Source of the DNA: Phocaeicola paurosaccharolyticus JCM 15092
Lineage (GTDB): Bacteria; Bacteroidota; Bacteroidia; Bacteroidales; Bacteroidaceae
Direction of reading: 5' to 3'
Assembly: GCF_000613805.1 (NCBI RefSeq)
Contig: NZ_BAJR01000006.1
Location: 1 to 64,000 of the forward strand
Length of the DNA: 64,000 nucleotides
Shown: in pieces, positions 45,455 through 55,230 of the stretch
Layout: every line of letters begins with the position of its first letter
How positions within the stretch are numbered: the first letter of the stretch is position 1
Notes under the pieces: model-generated
What the model saw: only the letters and a program-made list of their open reading frames with translations
Database searches by the model: none
What the model was told of the DNA's origin: nothing
Made by a program: the position numbers and the translations under genes

Positions 45455-48225
45455 TTATTTTAGCTTATCAGTAAGAAATCGTCCTGTATAAGATTCCTTA
45501 CATTCTGCAATCTCTTCAGGAGTTCCGGTGCATACTATATTACCACCATCCTTACCTCCTTCAGCTCCTAAATCTATAATGTAATCAGCGCATTTTATTA
45601 TATCCATATTATGTTCTATGATAATAATAGTATGTCCTCTCTCTATCAATGCATCAAGGGCATTCATAAGTTTCTTGATATCATGAAAGTGAAGACCGGT
45701 TGTAGGCTCATCAAAAACAAATATAGTAGATTCACTCTTCTCAAGGCTAAGGAAATATGCCAGTTTCACTCGCTGGTTCTCACCACCCGAAAGGGTAGAA
45801 GAGGGTTGTCCTAACTTAATATATCCAAGTCCAACTTGTTGAAGAGGAAGGAGTTTCTTAATGATCTTTCTTTGATTATGCTCAGTAAAGAACTCTACAG
45901 CCTGATTTACTGTCATCTCAAGAATGTCATAAATGTTTTTATCCTTATACTTTATCTCAAGGGTATCACTGTTAAATCGTTTACCATGGCAAGATTCGCA
46001 TTCCAATACTAAATCGGCCATGAACTGCATCTCTACAGTGACAGTTCCTTCTCCTTTACACTCCTCACATCTTCCTCCTTCTGTGTTGAATGAGAAATAT
46101 CCTGCAGTGTATCCCATCTGCTTAGCTAATGGCTGTTCTGCAAATAGTTTTCTTATCTCATCGTAAGCTTTTACGTATGTTACCGGGTTGCTTCTTGATG
46201 ATTTACCGATAGGGTTCTGGTCGACGAACTCTATATCTTTTATCATCTTGACATTTCCCTCTAAAGCAATAAATTCACCAGGGCGATCACTTACATCGCT
46301 ATATTCACGCTTAAGTGCTTTGTAAAAGATGTCTCTTACTAGAGTACTTTTTCCCGAGCCGCTCACACCTGTTACAACAGTCATGACATTAAGAGGAAAC
46401 TTAACATCTATACCTTTAAGATTGTTTTCTCTTGCGCCCTTAATCTCTATATAATTATTCCATCTGCGGTGTGAAAGTGGAATATCTATATTCTCTTCTC
46501 CAAGGAGATATTTCACGGTGTAGCTGTCGCTTCCCTTTTGAAGATCCTTCATGTCTCCTTCGTACACTACCTGACCGCCAAGTCTCCCGGCATTGGGTCC
46601 GATATCAATTATATAGTCTGCTGCACGAATAATCTCTTCGTCATGCTCTACTACAACAACAGTGTTTCCAAGTTGTTGAAGTTGTCTTAGTACTTTGATA
46701 AGTTTATCTGTATCACGCTATGAAGCCCTATGCTAGGTTCGTCAAGAATGTATAGAGAACCAACAAGGCTGCTACCTACAGAGGTAGCAAGATTTATTCG
46801 CTGGCTCTCACCACCGGAAAGTGAATTGCTAAGGCGGTTAAGTGTCAGATAGCTCAATCCGACGTCAACTAAGAAGTTCAAGCGGTTTTTAATCTCTATG
46901 AGAATTCGTTTAGCAACTTTTGCATCATGCTCTTCAAGCGTTATTTTGTTGAAGAAATTTCGTAGCTCTTCAACAGGTAAGTCTACAAGGTCAGATATAG
47001 ACCTGCCATTTATCTTTACATAGCTAGCCTCTTTCTTTAATCTTGTTCCATGACAAGTTGGGCATGTTGTCTTGCCTCTGTATCTGGCAAGCATTACCCT
47101 ATATTGTATCTTATATTGATTCTCCTCTAACATCTTGAAGAAGGAGTCGATGCAGACTTTCTCTCTCGGTCCATGCCACAGATAATCCTTCTGGTCTTGA
47201 GTAAGTTCATAATATGGAGCGAAGATAGGGAAATTGCTCTCCTGTGCCTGATGAATAAACTCAGTAAGCCATTCGCCCATCTTCTCACCTCGCCAGCATA
47301 CCACAGCACCATCGTATACACTAAGTGCTCTATTGGGTACAACGAGCTGTTCGTCTATTCCAATAATTTTACCGAAACCTTCGCATGTAGGACATGCGCC
47401 AATAGGTGAGTTGAATGAGAACATCTGGTCACTCGGCTCTTCGAAAGTGATGCCGTCGGCTTCAAATTTAGTGCTGAACTCGTGTAATCTTGTTTCGTTG
47501 TTGTCAAGGTAAAAGCGGAGCATACATGTTCCATCTCCTTCATACATAGCTGTCTCGGCAGAGTCACTGATGCGGCTTGCAAAAGATTTTGAAGAATCAA
47601 CAGATAGCCTGTCAATAAGAAGATATATAGTATCGTCATCAGAATGCATATACTCTTCCATTCTTATTATCTCACCATTAACATCTAATCTTGTGAATCC
47701 CTGTTTCAAGTCTGCCTCTATCTGCTGAATAAAGGTTCTTCCTTCATTAGGAACTATAGGTGCAAGTATGGTAAAGCGTGTCCCTTCAGGATATTGATTT
47801 GCACAGTTCAATATATCTTCGACAGAGTGCTTCTTCACCAATTCTCCACTGACAGGCGAATAGGTCTTACCGATTTTTGCATATAGAAGTCTTAGATATT
47901 CATATATTTCAGTTGATGTTCCTACGGTAGATCTTGGATTTCTGCTGTTTACCTTCTGTTCGATAGCGATAGCAGGTGGGATACCTTTTATGAAGTCGCA
48001 TTCAGGTTTGCTCATCCTTCCTAAGAATTGACGTGCATAACTTGATAAGCTCTCCACATATCTTCTCTGACCTTCAGCATATAGTGTATCGAAGGCTAGA
48101 GATGACTTTCCCGAACCAGACAGACCTGTTATAACAACCAGTTTATTACGAGGTATATTGACGTCAATATTCTTAAGGTTATTTACCTTAGCACCCTTGA
48201 TAGATATATATTTAGACTCGGACAT
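45455..48225 (-). CDS. uvrA: Excinuclease ABC subunit A (UvrA), frameshifted in this sequence
   Basis: The DNA-damage sensor ATPase of nucleotide excision repair. The first half has P-loop '[14 protein letters not shown]' (about 34-41), 'CPTCHGTR' zinc-finger cysteines and the ABC signature 'LSGGESQR'. The second half has '[14 protein letters not shown]', '[10 protein letters not shown]' with 'CESCHGKRF', and 'LSGGENQR'. The printed frame stops at 46687 after '[10 protein letters not shown]'. Adding back one G at 46717 on + (CC to C on -) restores '[18 protein letters not shown]' and 'VVVEHDEE', joining the halves into about 923 residues. ATG 48225 (MSESKY) is preferred to the longer frame. 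The lesion resembles those in lpxC/fabZ and the HD gene. Confidence 0.9.
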
Positions 48226-48346
48226 TCTAAAGCAATTTGAATTGAAATGCAAAGATAATTATAACTTTTCTTTTCTGTTCACTAACTCTATCTAATAATC
48301 CTATTTTTATATTTATTGATTAGGATTGTATTGATTTTACTTTTCT

Positions 48347-48354
48347 TATATTTG
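48347..48354 (+). promoter_or_regulatory. Promoter of the GH10-like hydrolase gene
   Basis: TATATTTG is a perfect -7 box 25 bases before the ATG. ATTG lies 18 bases upstream as a weak -33 element. Confidence 0.55.
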
Positions 48355-48379
48355 CACAGTAAAAAATTAGGCCATAAAA

Positions 48380-49879
48380 ATGAGAGTAAAAACACTATTT
48401 CTACTACTATTATTATTTGCATTTAATACTTCTATAAATGCGCAAGAATTTATACCAAAGCATGAGTTCCGTGGAGCATGGATACAGTGTGTGAATGGTC
48501 AGTTCCAGGGAATGGCATCAGAGGAGATGCAGAAAATGCTTATTAGTCAGCTTGACAATCTAAAGGCAGCTGGAATTAATGCTATAATATTTCAGGTAAG
48601 ACCTGAGGCTGATGCTCTTTATAACTCCTCTTTTGAGCCTTGGAGTCGTTATCTAACTGGAGTTCAGGGAAAGAAACCATCTCCCTACTGGGATCCTATG
48701 CAGTTTATGATTGATGAATGTCATAAGAGATGTATGGAGTTTCATGCATGGATCAATCCATATCGTGCAAAGACAAAAGGTACAACGGCTCTTTCCCCTA
48801 TGCATCCATACAACAAGAACCCTGAAAAGTTTATTAGTTATGGGGGGCAGCTCTTCTTTGACCCAGGCTATCCGGAAAACATAAAATATATATGCAAGAT
48901 AGTAAAGGATATTGTAGACCGTTACGATGTTGACGCTATACATATGGATGACTATTTCTATCCATACCCAGTTCCTGGCGAATATCTTAATGATGATATA
49001 AGTTTTGCAAGATACGGAAGGGGATATGGTGACAGAGGAGATTGGAGACGTGATAATGTTAATATGCTTATAAAAGAGGTTCACGAGACTATTAGAAGTA
49101 GTAAACCTTGGGTGAAATTTGGAGTATCTCCTTTTGGCATATACAGAAATAAGAAAAGTAGCCCTAATGGTAGTGAAACTAACGGACTACAGAACTATGA
49201 CGACCTTTATGCAGATGTGCTTATGTGGGTTAACAATGGTTGGGTTGATTACAATATTCCACAAATATATTGGGAAATAGGAAATAAAGCAGCCGACTAT
49301 GATATTCTTACACGCTGGTGGGCAAAGAACGCTGCAGCTCGTCCATTATATATAGGTCAGGATGTATTGCGTACTGTAGGCAAAGCGGACCTTAATAATC
49401 CAAATATTCATCAGATGGATGCTAAGATGAAACTTCAGCGCTCACTCTCAACAATACAGGGTAGTTGTCAGTGGTATGCTGCTGCCGTGGTAGAGAATGC
49501 TGGTGGATACCGTGATATGCTTGTTAATAACTATCATAAATATCCTGCTATTCCTCCTACATCGCCGTTCATGGATGATAAGGCTCCTGCTAAGGTGAAA
49601 AAAGCAAAAGTTATATGGACTAGCGACGGGCCGGTCCTTTTCTGGAAGGCACCAAACGCTAAAAGTGAGATGGATAAGGCTGTCAGATATGTTGTCTACA
49701 GATTCGCAAAAGATGAGAAGGTGGAGCTAAATCGTGCATCAAAGATTGTAGCAATTACGAATGATACATTCTACAACCTACCTTATAGTGGCGGCAACAT
49801 AAAATATAAATATGTAGTAACAGCTTTAGACAGACTGCACAATGAGTCTAAGGCAGTGAAAAAGAATATCAAGTTGTAG
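48380..49879 (+). CDS. Secreted GHL10 (DUF187, YngK/DigH-like) glycoside hydrolase
   Basis: A 499-residue exported protein with a signal peptide cut after 'SINAQ' (about residue 21). The catalytic part is the GH10-like family DUF187: 'KHEFRGAWIQCVNGQF', 'LKAAGINAIIFQVRPEADAL', 'FHAWINPYR', 'VDAIHMDDYFYPYP' (acidic centre) and 'GVSPFGIYRNK'. A fibronectin-III-like C-terminal domain follows ('KVIWTSDGPVLFWKAP'). Family relatives such as E. coli DigH cut peptidoglycan glycan strands lacking peptides, so a cell-wall role is likely. The signal peptide lacks a lipobox cysteine. Single gene with promoter and long terminator. Confidence 0.88.
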   Translation: MRVKTLFLLLLLFAFNTSINAQEFIPKHEFRGAWIQCVNGQFQGMASEEMQKMLISQLDNLKAAGINAIIFQVRPEADALYNSSFEPWSRYLTGVQGKKPSPYWDPMQFMIDECHKRCMEFHAWINPYRAKTKGTTALSPMHPYNKNPEKFISYGGQLFFDPGYPENIKYICKIVKDIVDRYDVDAIHMDDYFYPYPVPGEYLNDDISFARYGRGYGDRGDWRRDNVNMLIKEVHETIRSSKPWVKFGVSPFGIYRNKKSSPNGSETNGLQNYDDLYADVLMWVNNGWVDYNIPQIYWEIGNKAADYDILTRWWAKNAAARPLYIGQDVLRTVGKADLNNPNIHQMDAKMKLQRSLSTIQGSCQWYAAAVVENAGGYRDMLVNNYHKYPAIPPTSPFMDDKAPAKVKKAKVIWTSDGPVLFWKAPNAKSEMDKAVRYVVYRFAKDEKVELNRASKIVAITNDTFYNLPYSGGNIKYKYVVTALDRLHNESKAVKKNIKL

Positions 49880-49892
49880 AATCTTCCTCTAT

Positions 49893-49943
49893 AAATTAAA
49901 GGGATTAATCTTACATATTAGTGAGATTAATCCCTTTAATTTT
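49893..49943 (+). terminator. Long terminator after the GHL10 gene
   Basis: A perfect 19-base-pair stem (49893-49911 with 49924-49942) and 12-base loop, starting 13 bases after the stop, ending in TTTT. Confidence 0.85.
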
Positions 49944-49959
49944 ATAATCCAAGTCGTTT

Positions 49960-50004
49960 ATCTATTTCACATAGTTGGATATAACATATCTGTGTGATAT
50001 AGAT
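49960..50004. repeat. Inverted repeat downstream of the chromate-transporter genes
   Basis: Twelve-base arms with one mismatch (49960-49971 with 49993-50004) enclose a smaller GATAT-AAC-ATATC hairpin (49978-49990). It lies 33 bases beyond the minus-strand stop at 50037. Without a T-tract it is an uncertain terminator. Confidence 0.5.
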
Positions 50005-50036
50005 AATCCCTTTTTAAGAGTTACATTATTCTGAAA

Positions 50037-50609
50037 TCAGTAGATTAATGCTCCTATTACTCCACATATTATTATAGTAATAATTGGATTTGCTTTGTAC
50101 TTGAATGTTGCCACAAAGGCACCCATGAATATTATAATGCTTGCAAAGAACTGGAACTTTTCTGTATGAAATGAGCCGAAGTTTTCAGAATCCATGAGAA
50201 CAAGAGCTGCAGATGCTAGCAAACCTACGACTCCGGGTCTCAATCCACTGAATATGGCTTCAACAGCAGGGTGTTTCTGGAACTTTAAGAAAAACTTGCT
50301 TATTATTATCATTAAAATCAACGAAGGAAGAACAACGGCAAATGTAGCAGTTATAGAACCTAGTATTGCTATAGGTTGGGAGAACCCACTGTTTGCAACA
50401 GCTATGTATCCTACATATGTAGCCGAGTTTATTCCGATAGGTCCCGGTGTCATCTGACTTATTGCAACTATATCTGTAAATTCACTTGAACTTACCCAAT
50501 TATATTTAGTAACTACTTCGCCCTGCATCAGAGATAGCATTGCGTATCCGCCTCCAAATCCAAAAAGGCCTATTTTAAAGAATGTATAGAATAGATATAG
50601 AAAGATCAT
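50037..50609 (-). CDS. Chromate transporter, second half-size ChrA subunit
   Basis: A 190-residue inner-membrane protein equal to one half of a full ChrA chromate/anion transporter. The family start 'FYTFFKIGLFGFGGGYAMLS' (F-x-G-GGYA) is present, with 'AISQMTPGPIGINSATYVGY' following, and five to six hydrophobic helices. It overlaps the other half gene by four bases (ATGA-type), so the two are translated together and probably form a heterodimer. Known ChrA proteins expel chromate; the natural anion in gut-type bacteria is unknown. Confidence 0.9.
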   Translation of the reverse strand: MIFLYLFYTFFKIGLFGFGGGYAMLSLMQGEVVTKYNWVSSSEFTDIVAISQMTPGPIGINSATYVGYIAVANSGFSQPIAILGSITATFAVVLPSLILMIIISKFFLKFQKHPAVEAIFSGLRPGVVGLLASAALVLMDSENFGSFHTEKFQFFASIIIFMGAFVATFKYKANPIITIIICGVIGALIY

Positions 50610-51154
50610 TTTGTTAGTTTTTTACGTTTGTACCTACCATACAGATAACCCAATGTACCTGATAGTATTATGATATATATTGGTGATACATCAAGAAGAT
50701 AGATTAGCAGAGCCGATACAATAGGAATCCATATTGTATATCTGTTTAGATTGATTGTCTTAGCCATATTAAAAGTCGGTACAGCTATTAGTGCTACCAC
50801 AGCAGGACGTATGCCTTTGAATATCTTCTCTACAATTTCAAACTCCTTGAATTGTTGGAAAAATATCGCTATGGCAAGTATGATTAGGAATGATGGTAAT
50901 ACTGTACCCAATGTCATAACAACAGCCCCTTTTTTCTTTCTAAGCTTATAACCAATAAATATTGCTATATTCACAGCAAAGACACCTGGAGCAGATTGGG
51001 CTATTGCAAGCAGGTCTATAAAATCTTCTTTACTTATCCACTTCTTTCTGTCTACTACCTCGTTCTGAATGAGTGGTACCATTGCATATCCTCCGCCAAT
51101 GGTAAAAAGTCCGATCTTAAAAAAAATTGAAAATGCCTCTAAATAAAAATTCAT
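50606..51154 (-). CDS. Chromate transporter, first half-size ChrA subunit
   Basis: A 182-residue partner of the preceding half transporter. It shows the same family motifs: 'FSIFFKIGLFTIGGGYAMVP' and 'AIAQSAPGVFAVNIAIFIGY'. Hydrophobic helices end in a lysine/arginine-rich tail. Its ATG lies directly behind the stop of the large HTCS gene (stop at 51156), an unusually tight link that puts sensor and transporter on one transcript. Confidence 0.9.
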   Translation of the reverse strand: MNFYLEAFSIFFKIGLFTIGGGYAMVPLIQNEVVDRKKWISKEDFIDLLAIAQSAPGVFAVNIAIFIGYKLRKKKGAVVMTLGTVLPSFLIILAIAIFFQQFKEFEIVEKIFKGIRPAVVALIAVPTFNMAKTINLNRYTIWIPIVSALLIYLLDVSPIYIIILSGTLGYLYGRYKRKKLTK

Positions 51155-51155
51155 A

Positions 51156-54100
51156 TCAGTTATTTTTCATATAGTTACTTGGAGTCATCTTGAAATATTT
51201 CTTGAATATATCAGTGAAATATTTAGGATCTCCAAATCCTACCATATCTGCTACTTCAGATACTGTATAATTTTTTGTCCTCAACAGTCTTGCTGCCTCC
51301 TCCATTTTTATCTTTCTAATATAGTCACTTGGTGAATAGTCAGTAAGAGCCTTAATCTTGTTATAAAAGCTACTTCTGCTCATATTCAGGAAACTGCACA
51401 GTATATCTACATTTATCTCTTTTGAGATATTCTTTTTTATGTTTTCTGTTATCTTTAGAAGGAATTGCTGATCCAAGTCTAGTCCAGGTTGATCTTTATC
51501 ATTTAGAACATAGTTGAAATTACCTTTCGAAAATGCTTTCTTAATAATATCTCTGTTAGCAAAAACATTGTTTATTACAGCCATCAATACCTGAATGTCA
51601 AATGGCTTGGTGATATATTTGTCAGCTTTTGTTTTCAGCCCTTTAATAATGCTATCTTTATCGTTTAGTGCAGTAAGAAGTATTATCGGTATATGGCTGG
51701 TCTCGACGTTCTCTTTTACTTGTTGACATAGTTCGTTACCATCCATGATTGGCATCATTACATCAGAAATTATAAGGTCAGGATTATTAACCCTTATCAA
51801 CGATAGAGCTTCCAAGCCATTGACCGCTTCAGCTACCTTATACTCTTTTGATAGAGTATTCGATAGGAATGTTCTTAGCTCAACATTATCTTCCACAATA
51901 AGTATATATCGTTTACTGGACTTATCCAAATTTGAAATCTTAATGCTCTTGTTATCACCCTCCTCATTATGAGAAGGCTTAATTATATTCGCAAGATGGT
52001 TTTCTGTAAGTATATATTTCCTACTTTTGAAAGGGAATGATAACTTGAATGTTGTTCCCACATTTTCACAGCTATTTACACTTATTTTTCCTTGATGGTT
52101 TTTTAGAAGTTTGTGTGTAAGGAGTAATCCTATTCCACTTCCGGAGATCTGCATGTTTGTTGCATTCTCACTTCTAAATATTGATTTGAAGAGTTTCTTC
52201 TGATCTTTTTCCGATATACCAACTCCTGTATCACTTATCTGAATAGTCCAATATCTACTGTCATTAGATATCAAGATACTTATCATCCCATTCTCTTCAG
52301 TATACTTTATAGCATTACTTATGATGTTTCTAAGGATAGAGTCAATCTTATTTTTATCAATAAGTACTGTCATATTAGGGTTAGAAGTGTTATGTACCTC
52401 AATATGAATATTCTTCTTTATGGCATACTGAATGAACTCCTTCAAATAATCGTTGATATATTCATTCAGATTGCATTCGGATACATATAGCACATTAGAA
52501 TATAACTCCTCTTTTTCGAAATTTATAAGATTGCTTGTAAGGCTTGTTAGTATCTCAGTATTGTCCAAGGCAATATTCAGGTTTTTTACTCCCTGATCGC
52601 TAAGATTTTCTGTTCTTCCAATCTCTCCAAGAGGAGCTTTGATAAGTGACAGAGGAGTACGGATATCATGAGCTGTGTTTATAAAGAAACGTATTTTGTC
52701 ATTCGACATATTTCTCTCTTTACGAATAACGATATACTTTGATATATAATAAGCTAATAATATAATTATTAAACTGTATATTATCTGAGCATATACAGAC
52801 TCCCAGTATGGTCTCTTTATCTTTATATTTATAGAGCGCTCTTCTTGTATCTTGGAATCTTCAATAAGCACACTTCTTACTCTAAGTTTATATTTGCCCG
52901 GAGGTATATTTATACATTTAATGTTTCTATCTTTCGATGGCTTGCTCCATTTATCATAGAATCCCTCGAGCATCCAACTGTAATAAATATTCGACTGGCT
53001 GTCGAAATTAATAGAAGCAAGTTCAATAGTGAACGTGTTTTGATCATTGTCAAGATGCAGAATATCTGTATTATCAATGTTGGATGTCAAAGGTGAATCC
53101 TCTTCATCCGGATAAACCTTTTGGTAGTTTATATAAAGGCTATTGAATATCAGCTTTGTCTTGTTAATCTCAGAACTGAGAGCATCATTTGTGAAATTTA
53201 TAACCCCTTTGTTACTGCCAAAGTAATAATCTCCGTCACTGCTTTTTATTCCTGATAGTGGGTTGAAACCCGTCAATTGGTCTGATGACCAGTTTTTAAA
53301 TTGTCTATCTTCTATATTATAGCGACTTATACCTTTTTCTGTACTTATAAGAATAGAATTTAATAAGGACGGAACTATATTGTATATATAATTAGAATTA
53401 AGGGCAGAATTATTGTCATAATACCTTTTAACTTTTTTACTGATATTGTCATATACAAATAGGCCGTTCCCGTTTGTGCCAATAAAAGTCAGCTCATTAT
53501 CATATTGGTATATTGATGTAATAAACTCTATTTGAGAAGAGAATTTGAACTTATACATTTTCTCCTCTTTTTTATTGAATATAAATAGCCCACTGAATGT
53601 ACTTATCCAAAGCTCATCTTTGCTTTTGGCTGTAATATTGAATATGGGAACACTGGTATTATAAATTTTATATTTTTTTGTTTGGGTATTGTAATGCTTA
53701 AGATAGGAGTAGCCTCCAAGCCATATTGTATTGTCTTTTTCTTTGTATATAGAACGAATATACTTGTCCGGTTTATGTTTTTTGTAATCAATTATAGGCC
53801 TAAAGATAGGCTTCATATCATTCTTATTAAGGACGTATACTCCCGCCATATATCCGCTGATGATAAAGTTCCTAGGAAATGTCTCCACTATTGATAAAAA
53901 GGCATGGTTATTTTCTTCTTTGCTGGAAGGCATATTGTAAAGAATATTAGTCCACTTATTATTCTTCTTGTTATAACATGATATGCCATTATTGGTAAGA
54001 AACCATATATCCTTGTCGGAATCTTCGTAGATATAGTTTACCTGATCATCAACAAGTGAGTTGCTGTCAAAACTGTTATTTGTTATTCTGTTAAATAGGT

Positions 54101-55106
54101 TCTCTTTATTTGAACTTACAGATATACCGAAGGGATAGACAGCCATCCATAGCTTTTTTTGTTCATCAATATATAAGTCTTTTATGATGTTACAACTACC
54201 ATCTGTGTCATAAATGTTATTGCAATAATTAGTAAATGGTGTAAGTTTTTGTGTCTTTATATTAAGCCTGTATACTCCCGCTCCATTTGTCGCAATCAAC
54301 ACTTCATCTGCCGAACTCATTAACGGGATAATCTTGTTTAAGAATATATTAGTAAACTTATAGGGAACATTTGAGAGCTGATTGGTAACATAGTTATATA
54401 GATATATGCCGTTGAAAGGAGTTGATACTATAAGGGTGTTGCTGTTTTTGTGATAATATATGTAATTTATCATTGAGTAGGGTGGGAGATTTATCATAGA
54501 CAGCACCTTTATTCTGTTTCCTCTTAGCAGAACTGTATATATATGCTCTGAGGTAGCCATACTGTACATATTCTCATCTACCTCTGTCATTGCTACAACC
54601 TCCTCCTTGAGCTCTGTCTCAATAGTGGTCAACTCTTTTTTACTATAATCATACAGATAATTTTTATCTTTTATATTTATCCATATAATATCTTTTGAGT
54701 CAAGAAATATAGATGATGCATTGATTAGTTTGCTTTTTCTGGTAAGGTTGGTGAAATCGAATAATAGCTCAAACTTATCCTTGTTGTAGTTATATCTGAA
54801 AATATGGCCGTTTTTGCCAAGTTCAATTATATTACCTTTTGAGTCTTTTGCTAAGTAATTTATGTCGGGTGAAGCGTTTATTTCTTCTCTGTTGTGGTTA
54901 AGTTTATAGTGTGTTGTTGATAGGCCATCGAATCTATCAACGCCATCATAGGTAAGGAACCACATAAAGCCTTTTTTATCTTTCTCTATGGAGTATACTT
55001 GTCTCGAACTTAAACCATCTTCAATGCTGATGAGTTTGCTGCAATATGAATTAATGTAAAATAAAGCGAGAACAATCGTTAAAAAAGAAAGACGCTTTCT
55101 TTTCAT
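51156..55106 (-). CDS. Second hybrid two-component system (HTCS), linked to the chromate transporter genes
   Basis: A 1316-residue sensor-regulator. Signal peptide (1-22); a beta-propeller sensor with degenerate repeats ('IWLGGYSYLKHYN', 'LWISTFSGLFIF', 'LTFIGTNGNGLFVYD'); a Y_Y_Y domain ending 'INIKIKRPYWE'; a membrane helix near 785-803; a histidine kinase with H813 in 'TAHDIRTPL' and glycine boxes 'DTGVGIS' and 'GSGIGLL'; a receiver with 'IVEDN' and phospho-acceptor D1115 in 'ISDVMMP', and K in 'YITKPF'; and an AraC helix-turn-helix at the end ('VSEVADMVGFGDPKYFTD'). The usual HTCS partners are glycan genes. Here the next two genes on the transcript are half-size chromate transporters, and no glycosidase lies beside it. 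Confidence 0.92.
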   Translation of the reverse strand: MKRKRLSFLTIVLALFYINSYCSKLISIEDGLSSRQVYSIEKDKKGFMWFLTYDGVDRFDGLSTTHYKLNHNREEINASPDINYLAKDSKGNIIELGKNGHIFRYNYNKDKFELLFDFTNLTRKSKLINASSIFLDSKDIIWINIKDKNYLYDYSKKELTTIETELKEEVVAMTEVDENMYSMATSEHIYTVLLRGNRIKVLSMINLPPYSMINYIYYHKNSNTLIVSTPFNGIYLYNYVTNQLSNVPYKFTNIFLNKIIPLMSSADEVLIATNGAGVYRLNIKTQKLTPFTNYCNNIYDTDGSCNIIKDLYIDEQKKLWMAVYPFGISVSSNKENLFNRITNNSFDSNSLVDDQVNYIYEDSDKDIWFLTNNGISCYNKKNNKWTNILYNMPSSKEENNHAFLSIVETFPRNFIISGYMAGVYVLNKNDMKPIFRPIIDYKKHKPDKYIRSIYKEKDNTIWLGGYSYLKHYNTQTKKYKIYNTSVPIFNITAKSKDELWISTFSGLFIFNKKEEKMYKFKFSSQIEFITSIYQYDNELTFIGTNGNGLFVYDNISKKVKRYYDNNSALNSNYIYNIVPSLLNSILISTEKGISRYNIEDRQFKNWSSDQLTGFNPLSGIKSSDGDYYFGSNKGVINFTNDALSSEINKTKLIFNSLYINYQKVYPDEEDSPLTSNIDNTDILHLDNDQNTFTIELASINFDSQSNIYYSWMLEGFYDKWSKPSKDRNIKCINIPPGKYKLRVRSVLIEDSKIQEERSINIKIKRPYWESVYAQIIYSLIIILLAYYISKYIVIRKERNMSNDKIRFFINTAHDIRTPLSLIKAPLGEIGRTENLSDQGVKNLNIALDNTEILTSLTSNLINFEKEELYSNVLYVSECNLNEYINDYLKEFIQYAIKKNIHIEVHNTSNPNMTVLIDKNKIDSILRNIISNAIKYTEENGMISILISNDSRYWTIQISDTGVGISEKDQKKLFKSIFRSENATNMQISGSGIGLLLTHKLLKNHQGKISVNSCENVGTTFKLSFPFKSRKYILTENHLANIIKPSHNEEGDNKSIKISNLDKSSKRYILIVEDNVELRTFLSNTLSKEYKVAEAVNGLEALSLIRVNNPDLIISDVMMPIMDGNELCQQVKENVETSHIPIILLTALNDKDSIIKGLKTKADKYITKPFDIQVLMAVINNVFANRDIIKKAFSKGNFNYVLNDKDQPGLDLDQQFLLKITENIKKNISKEINVDILCSFLNMSRSSFYNKIKALTDYSPSDYIRKIKMEEAARLLRTKNYTVSEVADMVGFGDPKYFTDIFKKYFKMTPSNYMKNN

Positions 55107-55132
55107 AAGGTTTAATTAGTCTGTTGTTATGA

Positions 55133-55163
55133 CAAAAATCGTAAAAGATATCTATTAATCAAA
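55133..55163 (-). promoter_or_regulatory. Promoter of the second HTCS gene
   Basis: On the minus strand TTTG (55160-55163), a 19-base spacer and GATTTTTG (55133-55140), one mismatch in the -7 box, 27 bases before the ATG. Confidence 0.6.
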
Positions 55164-55171
55164 ATTATTAT

Positions 55172-55211
55172 AAAAAAAGTGCAGCGTTACAGTAAAACTG
55201 ACGCTGCACTT
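55172..55211 (-). terminator. Terminator of purL
   Basis: Eleven-base-pair outer stem (55201-55211 with 55177-55187), an inner CAGT/ACTG stem, and a seven-base T-run on the minus strand. Confidence 0.88.
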
Positions 55212-55230
55212 AAATATTGTAATACGATTG

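Noticed and set aside
48653-49084. Open frame of 143 codons on - opposite the GHL10 gene
   Set aside because: Shadow of an intact, motif-bearing gene.
50037-51154. Chromate transporter broken by a frameshift into two genes
   Set aside because: Each half has its own complete ChrA motif set, and the four-base overlap is the normal arrangement of the two-gene form of this family.
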